36,644 bases of DNA from Lachnospiraceae bacterium (lineage in GTDB: Bacteria; Bacillota; Clostridia; Lachnospirales; Lachnospiraceae). A model generated the notes under the pieces. It ran no database searches. It was given only the letters and a program-made list of their open reading frames with translations, and was not told the origin of the DNA. The translations under genes and the position numbers were made by a program. Location: contig JALERL010000060.1 in assembly GCA_022764465.1 (NCBI GenBank), forward strand, positions 1-36,644, written 5' to 3'. Positions 9,263 to 17,668 of the stretch are shown here, piece after piece; position 1 is the stretch's first letter; every line of letters starts with the position of its first letter.

Positions 9263-9952
9263 CTACTTTCGAATTGCAGCGATCAGAATTGCCAGACTTA
9301 CCTTGATCATATAATAAACCGCATTGTACATCGAAATCGATGACGTACCCTCTTCTCTGGCATTCATTTCTACTGCGATCTCCTCCACATGCTTTTTTTG
9401 TTTTAAGATCGTAACAACACTCTCCGGCTCCGGATAATCCTTCGGATAATCTTCTGCGAACTGGCAGATGATGTCGCGGCTGACCATACGCATTCCGGAG
9501 GTCGGATCTGTGATCTTTTTCCCGGTCACCAGTTTGATCAGTCCCGTAAAATACTTAATGCCTGCCCGTCTTGCGCCGGATGACTGAAAGCCCTTTTTAG
9601 CAATATAGCGGGAACCGATCAGCATGTCTAAATGTTCCCGTTCTAACTTCTCTGCCATATGCTCTAAGTAAGATGCATTGTGCTGTCCGTCACCATCGAA
9701 CTGCACTGCAATATCATATCCATGCCGTTTTGCATAGAGATATCCGGTCTGTACACCACCACCGATTCCCATATTACATGGAAGATCTATTACACGAAAG
9801 CCGTGCTCACGGCAGATCTCAAGGGTGTTATCCTTGGAACAGTCATTGATGATCACATAATCAAAACCCGGTGCATTCTCTACGACATCTGTCACTGTTT
9901 TTACAATATTCCCAGCTTCATTGTAAGCAGGTATAATTACTAACTTTTTCAT
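9263..9952 (-). CDS. Polyprenyl-phosphate sugar synthase-like GT2 (DPM1-like)
   Basis: A 229-residue family 2 glycosyltransferase of the dolichol-phosphate mannose synthase type. Visible motifs are VIIPAYNE (5-12), IINDCSKDNT (35-44), the metal-binding DGDGQH (86-91) and GSRYIAKKG followed by DPTSGMRM. It lacks the long C-terminal membrane domain of GtrB-type enzymes; only a short amphipathic or hydrophobic end (about 207-228) is present. It would charge undecaprenyl phosphate with a sugar from an NDP donor on the inner face of the membrane. The DUF2304-like gene begins 15 bases after its stop, which suggests a membrane partner supplies the missing anchor. The donor sugar cannot be predicted. 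Confidence 0.9.
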   Translation of the reverse strand: MKKLVIIPAYNEAGNIVKTVTDVVENAPGFDYVIINDCSKDNTLEICREHGFRVIDLPCNMGIGGGVQTGYLYAKRHGYDIAVQFDGDGQHNASYLEHMAEKLEREHLDMLIGSRYIAKKGFQSSGARRAGIKYFTGLIKLVTGKKITDPTSGMRMVSRDIICQFAEDYPKDYPEPESVVTILKQKKHVEEIAVEMNAREEGTSSISMYNAVYYMIKVSLAILIAAIRK

Positions 9953-9961
9953 CTGTCACCT

Positions 9962-10786
9962 CTATTTTGCAAATATCTTTAAGTATACCCAGATCGCCAT
10001 ATTCCGTAACCGGCGGATCAGCATACTTAACTGTATATCAAATGCACGCATGGATGTTACATCTGTTTTTGCATGCTTTTCTACCAGTCTGCGGTGCTCT
10101 GCCACATAGATATCACGCTTTTCTCCGATCAGCATTCCGGTATTCGAATCATTTCTCACGCGGAAGCTGTTTAACAGCTTATGGATGATATAGACATCAC
10201 CGGTGCAGGACAGGCTGACCCACAGATCAAAGTCCAGAATATATGTGAACTTCGGATCAAATCCTCCTGTTTTTTCCAATGCACTTTTACGGATCAGATT
10301 ATTCACCGGTGCTCCATAAAAATTCTTTAAGATCAGAGACTTTCTGGCAAGCTTCTTACCATCGACTAATCCGGACTTTGGATAACGCTTAAATGCCCCT
10401 GTCTTTTTTCCATTGATGTCTACCAGACGCGTATCACTTTCGACCAGATTTGCAGTCGGATGCTCCTGCATCGCCTTTGCCTCTAACTCGATCGCATTCC
10501 GGTCGATCATATCATCTGCACAGATCAGCTTCACGAACTCACCGTTTGCGAGTTCCAGACAACGGTTCCAGTTTCCTGTCATACCAAGGTTCTTCTCATT
10601 GCAGTACAGCTTTATCCGCGGATCTTCGATGCTTTTTACCACATCTACCGTATGATCCTTGGAGCAGTCATCTACGACAACGACCTCGATGTTCTGATAA
10701 GTCTGATGTAAGACCGACTCGATTGTATCCTTAATGTATCCTTCATTGTTATATGCCGGAATACATACACTTACTAAAGTATCCAT
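9962..10786 (-). CDS. Family 2 glycosyltransferase
   Basis: A 274-residue GT2 with VSVCIPAYNNEGYI at the start (5-18), VVVDDCSKDHT (37-47) and an ICADDM metal-binding motif near 88-93. The last part (about 255-274) is amphipathic, which could associate with the membrane. It likely adds one sugar to the lipid-linked glycan on the cytoplasmic face. It lies in the middle of the rhamnose-glycan operon with a 17-base gap after rfbD and a 9-base gap before the DPM1-like gene. TAGGAG is placed 5-6 bases before the ATG. Donor and linkage are unknown. Confidence 0.9.
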   Translation of the reverse strand: MDTLVSVCIPAYNNEGYIKDTIESVLHQTYQNIEVVVVDDCSKDHTVDVVKSIEDPRIKLYCNEKNLGMTGNWNRCLELANGEFVKLICADDMIDRNAIELEAKAMQEHPTANLVESDTRLVDINGKKTGAFKRYPKSGLVDGKKLARKSLILKNFYGAPVNNLIRKSALEKTGGFDPKFTYILDFDLWVSLSCTGDVYIIHKLLNSFRVRNDSNTGMLIGEKRDIYVAEHRRLVEKHAKTDVTSMRAFDIQLSMLIRRLRNMAIWVYLKIFAK

Positions 10787-10803
10787 GTTTTCTCCTATCG
10801 CTG

Positions 10804-11679
10804 TTAACCAAGCAGATCCTTCAGGTATACATCCAGTGCATCATGCCAGTCTGCCATTTTGTAGTCACAGGTCAGTCTGAGCATATAATTGTCTAAGATT
10901 GAATATGCCGGTCTGTCTGCGGAAGCAGGATTCATCTCCTTGTACTGCTTGCTGGTTACATGATGAACCTTTGTTGTCTTTCCTGCTTTTTTAAAGATCT
11001 CTTCTGTAAAGTCAGCCCAGTTTGTATCTCCCTCACAGGTTGCATGGAACAGTCCGTAATTCTCTGTCGGCTCCAGATAGTGGATCGTTTTTGCCAATTC
11101 TACTGCACTTGTCGGAGACCCTACCTGGTCACATACGACACTGACTTCATCATGGTTCTCGGAAAGTCCTAACATCGTCTTAACAAAGTTCTTGCCATCG
11201 CCATACAGCCATGCGGTTCTTAAGATAAAGTGTCTGTCTGCGAATTCTTTGACAAAACGCTCTCCTTCTAACTTTGTCTTTCCATAGGCACTGACTGGAT
11301 TCGGATCGTCAAATTCGGTATATGGTCTTGTACCATTTCCTTCAAATACATAATCGGTAGATACATGGATCATCTTTGCTCCGGTCCTGGTTGCTGCAAT
11401 ACTTAAGTTACGTGGTCCGATCGCATTGATCTTGTATGCAAGATCCCACTGCTGCTCGCACTTGTCTACATTTGTATGTGCTGCACAGTTGATAATAACC
11501 TCCGGCTTTGTCTCTTCGACCAGCTTTAATACCGCATGAATATCGGTAATATCTAAAGATACGACTCCGTCTCCTTCTACGACATCTGTATTGATAAACT
11601 CTACCTGATCGTTCTCATATTCCTTACGGATCGCACGTCCAAGCTGTCCATTACATCCTGTTACTAAAATCTTCTTCAT
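10804..11679 (-). CDS. rfbD: dTDP-4-dehydrorhamnose reductase
   Basis: Last step of dTDP-L-rhamnose synthesis: NAD(P)H reduction of dTDP-4-keto-L-rhamnose. The 291-residue protein has the Rossmann motif TGCNGQLG (7-14), NCAAHTNVDKCE (64-75), the STDYVF segment (107-112) and the catalytic pair Y132/K136 in YGKTK. Length fits the RmlD family. The start at 11679 follows AAGGAAG; a GTG at 11706 overlaps the previous stop and adds an unlikely leader. The gene is embedded among glycosyltransferases, whereas rfbA and rfbB are in separate units further left and rfbC is not in the window. Confidence 0.95.
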   Translation of the reverse strand: MKKILVTGCNGQLGRAIRKEYENDQVEFINTDVVEGDGVVSLDITDIHAVLKLVEETKPEVIINCAAHTNVDKCEQQWDLAYKINAIGPRNLSIAATRTGAKMIHVSTDYVFEGNGTRPYTEFDDPNPVSAYGKTKLEGERFVKEFADRHFILRTAWLYGDGKNFVKTMLGLSENHDEVSVVCDQVGSPTSAVELAKTIHYLEPTENYGLFHATCEGDTNWADFTEEIFKKAGKTTKVHHVTSKQYKEMNPASADRPAYSILDNYMLRLTCDYKMADWHDALDVYLKDLLG

Positions 11680-11702
11680 CTTTTCTTCCTTTCCCTGTCT
11701 TA

Positions 11703-12593
11703 TCACAGCATCCGGTTTGCCAATACAAGCAGATGCATCATCCGGTTGTCCAGCCCGTTCTGTCTATAGATTGTCTTATCACGTACTACCTTCATACGCT
11801 TTGAAACAGCAGATGCATCTAAGAGTTCCTGCAACTGTCTGTCTTTTTTCTCATCACTATGATAATACTGTTTAAATTCTTCTAATTGCTTTGCTAACTT
11901 ACCACGGCTTTTTTTCAGATACCGGATCTTCCCTTTCAGTTGTCCAAAAAAGCTGTCTGATCCACCAACCTCATTATTTCCATGCTGCCGGTACCAGATA
12001 TATGGATTCTGATCATAGACCACGGTTCCCAGATAAGCTGCTGCCAGATAACACCACCAGTCATGGATCACCGCCTGCTTCGGGATGTGCAGCCGCAGTG
12101 CCTCTGCCAGGCTCCGGTTCATCATCATCGTGCAGCCGCTTCCGATACTCTCCACCAGTGCATTTCCAAATCCCGGCTTCAGGCTTCTGGAATCTCCCTC
12201 GGAGATAATATTTAAGTCGGCATCTACGAGTATCTTGTTGCCGATATATAATGCCGGTTCCGTAAAACTGCTGATCTTGTCTACCGCACGTTCTACCTTC
12301 TGTTCCAGCCAGACATCGTCCTGATCACAAAATGCAATATAATCCGCATCGCTTTTTTTCAGCAGTTCAAAGAAGCTGTCTGTTACACCAGTATTTTTCT
12401 CCGGAAACACCTGAATATTGTCATAACGGTTACTGTACTCCTGCAAAACAGACACGGTGTGATCCTTCGAACCATCATCCCTTATCAGGATCTCAATATC
12501 CGGATAACTCTGCGCCAGCAGGCTGTCTAACTGTTCCCGGAGATATTTTTCACCATTATAAGTCGACATCAATATCTGTACTTTTTTTCCCAT
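11703..12593 (-). CDS. Family 2 glycosyltransferase (rhamnan-type, RgpB-like)
   Basis: A 296-residue GT2 with ILMSTYNGEKYL (7-18), IRDDGSKDHT (37-46) and CDQDDVW (89-95), matching the same subgroup as the gene at 3641-4549, so the two are probably paralogous rhamnosyl- or related transferases. The start at 12593 (GGGGAATAGT before ATG) places it one base after the HPr stop codon; an ATG at 12611 would overlap HPr by 17 bases. It precedes rfbD by 23 bases. It is expected to work at the cytoplasmic membrane face on a lipid-linked acceptor. Exact specificity is not readable. Confidence 0.9.
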   Translation of the reverse strand: MGKKVQILMSTYNGEKYLREQLDSLLAQSYPDIEILIRDDGSKDHTVSVLQEYSNRYDNIQVFPEKNTGVTDSFFELLKKSDADYIAFCDQDDVWLEQKVERAVDKISSFTEPALYIGNKILVDADLNIISEGDSRSLKPGFGNALVESIGSGCTMMMNRSLAEALRLHIPKQAVIHDWWCYLAAAYLGTVVYDQNPYIWYRQHGNNEVGGSDSFFGQLKGKIRYLKKSRGKLAKQLEEFKQYYHSDEKKDRQLQELLDASAVSKRMKVVRDKTIYRQNGLDNRMMHLLVLANRML

Positions 12594-12594
12594 A

Positions 12595-12858
12595 CTATTC
12601 CCCAAGTCCATTTTCTACTGCCTGTACCATGGCTGCAAGTGCAACCTCCTCGTCTTCTCCTTCGCAGCAGAACTCTATTTCATCGCCTGACTTAATGCAG
12701 GCTCCCAATACGCTGAGCACACTCTTGGCATTCGCTGTGTTTTCCTTATGCTTAAATGTGATCAAAGACTTAAACTGCATTGCTTCCTTGCACAATATGC
12801 CTGCCGGCCGGAGATGTAAGCCTGTAGGATTCTTGATTGTTACCTTCTGACTAACCAT
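12595..12858 (-). CDS. HPr family phosphocarrier protein
   Basis: An 87-residue protein of canonical HPr length. The active-site histidine is H15 in TGLHLRPAG, and the regulatory serine falls exactly at position 46 in NAKSVLSVLG. It therefore has both the PTS phosphotransfer residue and the HPr kinase target, unlike Crh, which lacks His15. The Leu after His15 (usual sequence HARPA) is a variation. It sits between glmM (41-base gap) and a glycosyltransferase (1-base gap) rather than next to ptsI, so it may be a second HPr or a regulatory link between carbon state and envelope synthesis; this is inference. Whether it is the main HPr of the cell cannot be told from this window. Confidence 0.92.
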   Translation of the reverse strand: MVSQKVTIKNPTGLHLRPAGILCKEAMQFKSLITFKHKENTANAKSVLSVLGACIKSGDEIEFCCEGEDEEVALAAMVQAVENGLGE

Positions 12859-12899
12859 AATTCCACCCTCTTTACTATTCTGTAATCTGTAACCTGCTG

Positions 12900-14249
12900 T
12901 TACAGCATGATCTTTGTAATCAGATCTGCGAGCTTTTTCGCTTCTTCATCAATGACCTTCTGGTCCTTGCCTTCGATCATAACACGGACTAACGGCTCTG
13001 TTCCTGACGAACGGATCAATACTCTTCCTTCTCCGTTGAACTTCTTTTCTACCTCTGCGATTGCTTCTGCGATCTCTGAATATTCCATGAACTTATCTTT
13101 CTTATGATTCGGAACCTTTGCATTTACAAGTGCCTGTGGTAAGACTTCCATAATGCCTGCAAGTTCTGACAATTTTTTCTTTGTCTCTACCATAACCTGT
13201 AACAGATGCAGCGCACTTAAAAGTCCGTCTCCTGTCGTGTTATCATCTAAGAAAATAATATGTCCGGACTGTTCGCCTCCGATATTATATCCATTCTCCC
13301 TCATATTTTCAAGCACGTAGCGGTCCCCAACCTTTGTCTTTTCAATATGAATGCCCTGTTTCTCACCCATTAAGGTAAAGCCGAGGTTCGTCATGACCGT
13401 TACAACGATCGTATTCTTTTTCAAGGTTCCCTTCTGTTTCATATAATTGCCGCAGATTGCCATCAGCTGATCCCCATCAACGATCTTACCATTCTCATCA
13501 ACAGCAAGCATACGGTCTGCATCCCCATCAAATGCAAGACCTACATCTGCCTTTTCATATACAACACGTGCCTGAAGTTCCTCCATATGGGTAGAACCAC
13601 AGTTTGCATTGATATTCGTTCCATCCGGGTTCGTATGGATTGCAACCAGATCTGCACCAAGATCCTGTAAGGTCTTGACTGAGGTATAATGTGAAGCACC
13701 CTCTGCGCAGTCGATTACAATCTTCAGTCCATGTAAGTCTACCGGAACGGTCTTTTTCATAAATTCCACATATTCATCGCGGATATCCATACGATAATCG
13801 ATTCTTCCAACACCTGAGCCGATCGGCAGCACCACATCACGCATGTTATTGCGGATCAGTTCCTCGATCTCATCCTCTAACGCATCTGACAGTTTGTAGC
13901 CGTCTCCGTTAAAGAACTTGATTCCGTTAAATTCCATCGGATTATGGGATGCTGAGATTACAACACCTGCATCTACTTTATGTTTTCTTGTCAGATATGC
14001 GATCGCAGGAGTCGGAACAACACCTACATAGATTGCATTGGCACCAACGGAACAGATACCCGCCATCAATGCATTTGCTAACATTCCTCCTGAAATTCTT
14101 GTATCACATCCAACAATAATTGTTGCCTGATGTTCCTGTTCCTTTGTAAGCACGTAAGCACCTGCCTGGCCAAGCTTGGTTGCCAGTTCTATCGTCAGCT
14201 CCGAACCAGCTACACCTCTTACTCCGTCTGTACCGAACATTCTACTCAT
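12900..14249 (-). CDS. glmM: Phosphoglucosamine mutase
   Basis: Interconverts glucosamine-6-phosphate and glucosamine-1-phosphate, feeding UDP-GlcNAc for peptidoglycan and wall glycans. The 449-residue protein has the phosphoserine loop ISASHNP with S101, the metal-binding DGDADR at 241-246, a GGEQSGH sugar-binding loop near 325 and RSSGTEP near 415, in the usual order and at the usual length. The N-terminus [12 protein letters not shown] is diagnostic. GGAGG precedes the ATG. It follows cdaR by 27 bases, forming the cdaA-cdaR-glmM cluster known across Firmicutes, in which GlmM can bind and restrain CdaA. Confidence 0.98.
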   Translation of the reverse strand: MSRMFGTDGVRGVAGSELTIELATKLGQAGAYVLTKEQEHQATIIVGCDTRISGGMLANALMAGICSVGANAIYVGVVPTPAIAYLTRKHKVDAGVVISASHNPMEFNGIKFFNGDGYKLSDALEDEIEELIRNNMRDVVLPIGSGVGRIDYRMDIRDEYVEFMKKTVPVDLHGLKIVIDCAEGASHYTSVKTLQDLGADLVAIHTNPDGTNINANCGSTHMEELQARVVYEKADVGLAFDGDADRMLAVDENGKIVDGDQLMAICGNYMKQKGTLKKNTIVVTVMTNLGFTLMGEKQGIHIEKTKVGDRYVLENMRENGYNIGGEQSGHIIFLDDNTTGDGLLSALHLLQVMVETKKKLSELAGIMEVLPQALVNAKVPNHKKDKFMEYSEIAEAIAEVEKKFNGEGRVLIRSSGTEPLVRVMIEGKDQKVIDEEAKKLADLITKIML

Positions 14250-14276
14250 GATCTTTCCTCCAAAATTCTTCTTATC

Positions 14277-15704
14277 TTATTCTTTACTGTCTGTTGTCGT
14301 ATTCTTTTTCCCAGAAGCAGTATCTGTCTTCTTGTCTTTATCTGTTGTATCGGATGTACTTTCATCCTTTTTATCGGATACGCTTTCCGTATCATGCTCC
14401 ATGGCATCATTGTTACCGCCCGCATCCGTCTTATCGTCAGCCGCTTCGCTGTCTTCCTCTGCTTCTCCGGTTGCGGTTACCATCGCATTTGGTGTTCCGG
14501 TTACTGTATACATATTCTCATCCAGTTCTAGAGTTACCAAAAGCGCACGGTCGCCATCGGTAATACCTGCTGCATCCACGGTACCATGGATCATATCTGC
14601 AGAAAGCTTGCCAAGATCCGAGGTAAGACCACGGATAGAAACATTTACCGTATCATTTTTAAAATCCACCTTATATTTTTCCGGAATGTTTAAAATCGTC
14701 AGATTCGAGGTTGGTACCGCATAAGTCTTATTCACAATATGTTCAATCTTAACGGTAACTACAATCTTCTTCTCTTCGTCATTTGCCAGTGTGATTCCTT
14801 CCGGCAGATAAGAAGAAATATCAACCGTCTGCACCACATCCTCTGTCGCATCATTGATATCAACAATTCCATCCGGAATCTGGATCTCATTGACCGTATT
14901 TAAAGCTGCCGCCTGACCCTTTACCGCAACCGTCTGCGGAGAGTAGCTGACATCTGTATCCACATATCCGTCGCGCGGTGTTCCACTTACCATTGCAGAT
15001 ACATTGACCTGCTTGATATCCTGGATCTCTGCCCGGATATTCACCGCATCGATATTCATGGTCAGCTTTGTCGTATCTACTTCATTTCCATTCTCATCAT
15101 AGAGAACCGGAACAATGCTGTCGTTGATCGTTGTAGACATTCCATCCACATTGACGGTTGCCTTTGCAGATGCGATCGTTGAAACCACAGATGCAGGTCC
15201 GGAGACCTTCAGCACATTCGAGCCTTGAATCGTTACGTTTCCAACTGCACAGTTATCCGCCGGTGTTCCGGTATAGCCTGCACTGATCACAAGCTGTTTT
15301 TTCTGCAGATCCTCAACGTTGACTTCGAGATACTGCGTCTTGCTTGAAATCTTCACAGAGGAAGTATAGCGTGTTGCCGTTATCTCGATCGGCACTCTCT
15401 GCCAGTCCTCAATCTTGCTCATATCTGCCACTGCCTTAAAATCAGAACTGCTTAATGCCTTAAATACCGACCGGTTTGCCGTCACCTGGAAAGTCACGGT
15501 ATTGCCACCATCTGCAATCTCATAATATTTTCCCTGTGAAGTAATCGCATCACCGTTTTCCACCGCAACTGAAATCGTAAACGGCTTTGTCGTACTCGGA
15601 TCGTCGATATTCACAACCACAAGCCACAGTATCCCGGCAAAGGCAAGCGACATCAGCTTTAATCCAAAATTATTTGTTATTAACTTTGTCAGCTTTTTTA
15701 ACAT
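14277..15704 (-). CDS. cdaR: CdaR, YbbR-domain regulator of diadenylate cyclase
   Basis: A 475-residue membrane-anchored protein. A single N-terminal membrane helix (about 13-32) is followed by about four YbbR repeats facing outside, then an unusual C-terminal tail of about 60 residues rich in Asp, Glu, Ser, Thr and Lys. In other Firmicutes CdaR binds CdaA and modulates c-di-AMP output. The start at 15704 is set by an AAAGGAGG site; this start overlaps the end of cdaA by 35 bases, so translation of the two is likely coupled. A farther start at 15746 has no such site. The low-complexity tail is not part of the YbbR fold. Confidence 0.92.
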   Translation of the reverse strand: MLKKLTKLITNNFGLKLMSLAFAGILWLVVVNIDDPSTTKPFTISVAVENGDAITSQGKYYEIADGGNTVTFQVTANRSVFKALSSSDFKAVADMSKIEDWQRVPIEITATRYTSSVKISSKTQYLEVNVEDLQKKQLVISAGYTGTPADNCAVGNVTIQGSNVLKVSGPASVVSTIASAKATVNVDGMSTTINDSIVPVLYDENGNEVDTTKLTMNIDAVNIRAEIQDIKQVNVSAMVSGTPRDGYVDTDVSYSPQTVAVKGQAAALNTVNEIQIPDGIVDINDATEDVVQTVDISSYLPEGITLANDEEKKIVVTVKIEHIVNKTYAVPTSNLTILNIPEKYKVDFKNDTVNVSIRGLTSDLGKLSADMIHGTVDAAGITDGDRALLVTLELDENMYTVTGTPNAMVTATGEAEEDSEAADDKTDAGGNNDAMEHDTESVSDKKDESTSDTTDKDKKTDTASGKKNTTTDSKE

Positions 15705-16578
15705 GGCTAAACCTCCTTTGCAAAATTGTAAAACGCTTTGGCTCAACCTTGTTATTCTGCATGAACTTCAGCTTGCTGCGTAAAAATTCAGCATCCACAT
15801 TCCGGTACAGTTCCGAACCGGATGCAATCGATACCTTTCCTGTTTCTTCCGAAACAACGATCGTAAGTGAGTCACTGACTTCACTGATGCCAACCGCTGC
15901 ACGATGTCTCGTTCCCAGTTCCTTGCTCAGTTCCATATTATCGGAAAGCGGCAGGTAACAGGTCGCAGATACCACACGATCTCCGCGGACAATAATCGCA
16001 CCGTCATGTAACGGTGTGTTTTTTTCAAAAATGTTGATCAGAAGCTGGCTCGATACAAGCGAATCCAATGCAATTCCCGTACGTTCATATTCCGTCAGCA
16101 TAATTTCATTCTCTACAACAATCAGTGCACCGGTCTTTACCTTGCCCATTTCATAGCAGGCCTTTACCAGTTCGTTGATCGTACGGTCCGTAAAGCGCTC
16201 CTCTCCGCCCTTGGAAAAATCAAAAGAAAACAGGGAACTGATAAACTTCTTTCTTCCAAGCTGCTCTAAAGCGCTTCGTAACTCCGGCTGGAAGATCACG
16301 ACAAGTGCAATGATCGCAACATTGATTGTCTTTTCTGCGATCCACAGGATCGTATTCATCTGAAACAGTCCTGCAAGCGCAACAAATACGAGAATTACAA
16401 TAATTCCCTTAAGCAGCATCCACGCACGTGTTTTCTTAATCCATACCATCACCTGATAGATCAAAAATGCGATGATCAGGATCTCTACAACATCCGTAGT
16501 CCGCATATCCGGCTTCCAGCCCATGTATTTATCGATAAATATCTGAAGATTTACCATCAGAGTCTGCACCTGTCTCAC
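15670..16578 (-). CDS. cdaA: Diadenylate cyclase CdaA
   Basis: Makes c-di-AMP from two ATP at the membrane; the messenger controls potassium and osmolyte uptake and wall homeostasis. The 302-residue protein has three N-terminal membrane helices (about 28-46, 53-72, 78-96), then the DAC domain with the catalytic DGA at 192-194 and GTRHRAA with RHR at 224-226. Family length is about 270-300. The predicted start is GTG at 16578 with AGGAAAAGGA upstream; an ATG at 16557 is a possible alternative that removes seven residues. It overlaps cdaR by 35 bases and follows a large unknown membrane protein by 59 bases. Confidence 0.97.
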   Translation of the reverse strand: MRQVQTLMVNLQIFIDKYMGWKPDMRTTDVVEILIIAFLIYQVMVWIKKTRAWMLLKGIIVILVFVALAGLFQMNTILWIAEKTINVAIIALVVIFQPELRSALEQLGRKKFISSLFSFDFSKGGEERFTDRTINELVKACYEMGKVKTGALIVVENEIMLTEYERTGIALDSLVSSQLLINIFEKNTPLHDGAIIVRGDRVVSATCYLPLSDNMELSKELGTRHRAAVGISEVSDSLTIVVSEETGKVSIASGSELYRNVDAEFLRSKLKFMQNNKVEPKRFTILQRRFSHVKKADKVNNK

Positions 16579-16637
16579 TTCCTTTTCCTATATTTCTATC
16601 TGCAAGAATACCTGCTGCATGCTTACAGATTGTATTC

Positions 16638-17654
16638 CTACAGATCTAAAAGATCTCTGTCGATATCCATATCCTTTGCAAGATCTTCTTTGGTTATCCG
16701 CTCTTTCTTGCGGAAATCCTCATCTCTTTTACTAAAGTTCTTCACCTGTTTGTCTGTCGTCGGAACATACATCTTCGGTACCGCTTTTACATAGTAATAA
16801 TACTCATCATCCTCAAACTGAACGCGTTCCGTCCGGCTGTAATCCAGATCGAAAAACAGAAATTGTTCCACCAGACCGATCACCATGGAAATCACACTGC
16901 CGATCACAAGCCAGGTTACCCTTCCGGTAATTCCAAGCAATAAAAATCCCGCCAAAAGCATCACAAACCCAACCAGAATTCCTGTTATGATTGCGATCGT
17001 CCATGCATGATCTACGGACATTCTGCGGATCGCATAGACTAAGATCATCATCAGGATGAAGGTTGCAAGCACCAGATACATCTCCTTGTTGCCCAGGAGC
17101 TGATTGAGTGCGATCACAAACTTTGAAGTTGCTGACTTTCCTTCTTCATCAACCTGCCCCAGCAGAGTTGCATTTTCTTCCACACCTGCCAGGAAATAAT
17201 ATACCACGGTACCGCTGATCACAGACATAACGGTTGCCGGTTCCTTCAAAAGTCCGGCAGATACCGGAACCGCATACGGAATATGCAGTGTAAAACAGAT
17301 CGGCGTCAGCAAGGTATAATAGCCATCCTTCGGTGCAAAACGGAAATACAACAGTCCGATGATCAAAAACAGTAGCAATCCGGTCACGCATACCTCTAAA
17401 GATAACGCATACAGATTTACTAAAACGAGCACCGCTGCAAACAGAATAATCGCATTCACCGGAAGGATCGAACAGAGCAGTGCGATCACAAGTGTAACCG
17501 GAAGACTGCTGATCTTCTCCATATATCCCAGTCTGCTGCTGATCAGATAGAATGTTGCAAATGCCAGAACAAACCGGACTACCGGCAGCAGATATACCTC
17601 ATATTTTCCGTAAAAGTGTCTCATCTTCTCTTTCAGTTCCAATAAGTCGCTCAT
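16638..17654 (-). CDS. Conserved multispanning membrane protein of unknown function
   Basis: A 338-residue protein with about eight or nine predicted membrane helices between residues 20 and 265 and a hydrophilic C-terminal tail of about 70 residues. After the last helix comes a striking segment with acidic residues followed by YYYY (VQFEDDEYYYYVKAVPK), then a Lys/Asp/Glu-rich end. I do not recognise a characterised family. GGAGG lies 5 bases before the ATG. The gene is 14 bases after the short membrane protein upstream and directly before cdaA, so it is probably co-transcribed with c-di-AMP and wall genes. A transport or scaffold role is possible but not shown. Confidence 0.85.
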   Translation of the reverse strand: MSDLLELKEKMRHFYGKYEVYLLPVVRFVLAFATFYLISSRLGYMEKISSLPVTLVIALLCSILPVNAIILFAAVLVLVNLYALSLEVCVTGLLLFLIIGLLYFRFAPKDGYYTLLTPICFTLHIPYAVPVSAGLLKEPATVMSVISGTVVYYFLAGVEENATLLGQVDEEGKSATSKFVIALNQLLGNKEMYLVLATFILMMILVYAIRRMSVDHAWTIAIITGILVGFVMLLAGFLLLGITGRVTWLVIGSVISMVIGLVEQFLFFDLDYSRTERVQFEDDEYYYYVKAVPKMYVPTTDKQVKNFSKRDEDFRKKERITKEDLAKDMDIDRDLLDL

Positions 17655-17668
17655 GTCAGCCTCCCATC

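Noticed and set aside
12332-12850. Plus-strand open frame of 172 codons over HPr and a glycosyltransferase
   Set aside because: It crosses two well-supported minus-strand genes and shows no domain.
14176-14724. Plus-strand open frame of 182 codons over glmM/cdaR
   Set aside because: It mirrors the charged Ser/Thr/Asp-rich tail of cdaR; the Ser/Val-rich product is a shadow with no start signals.
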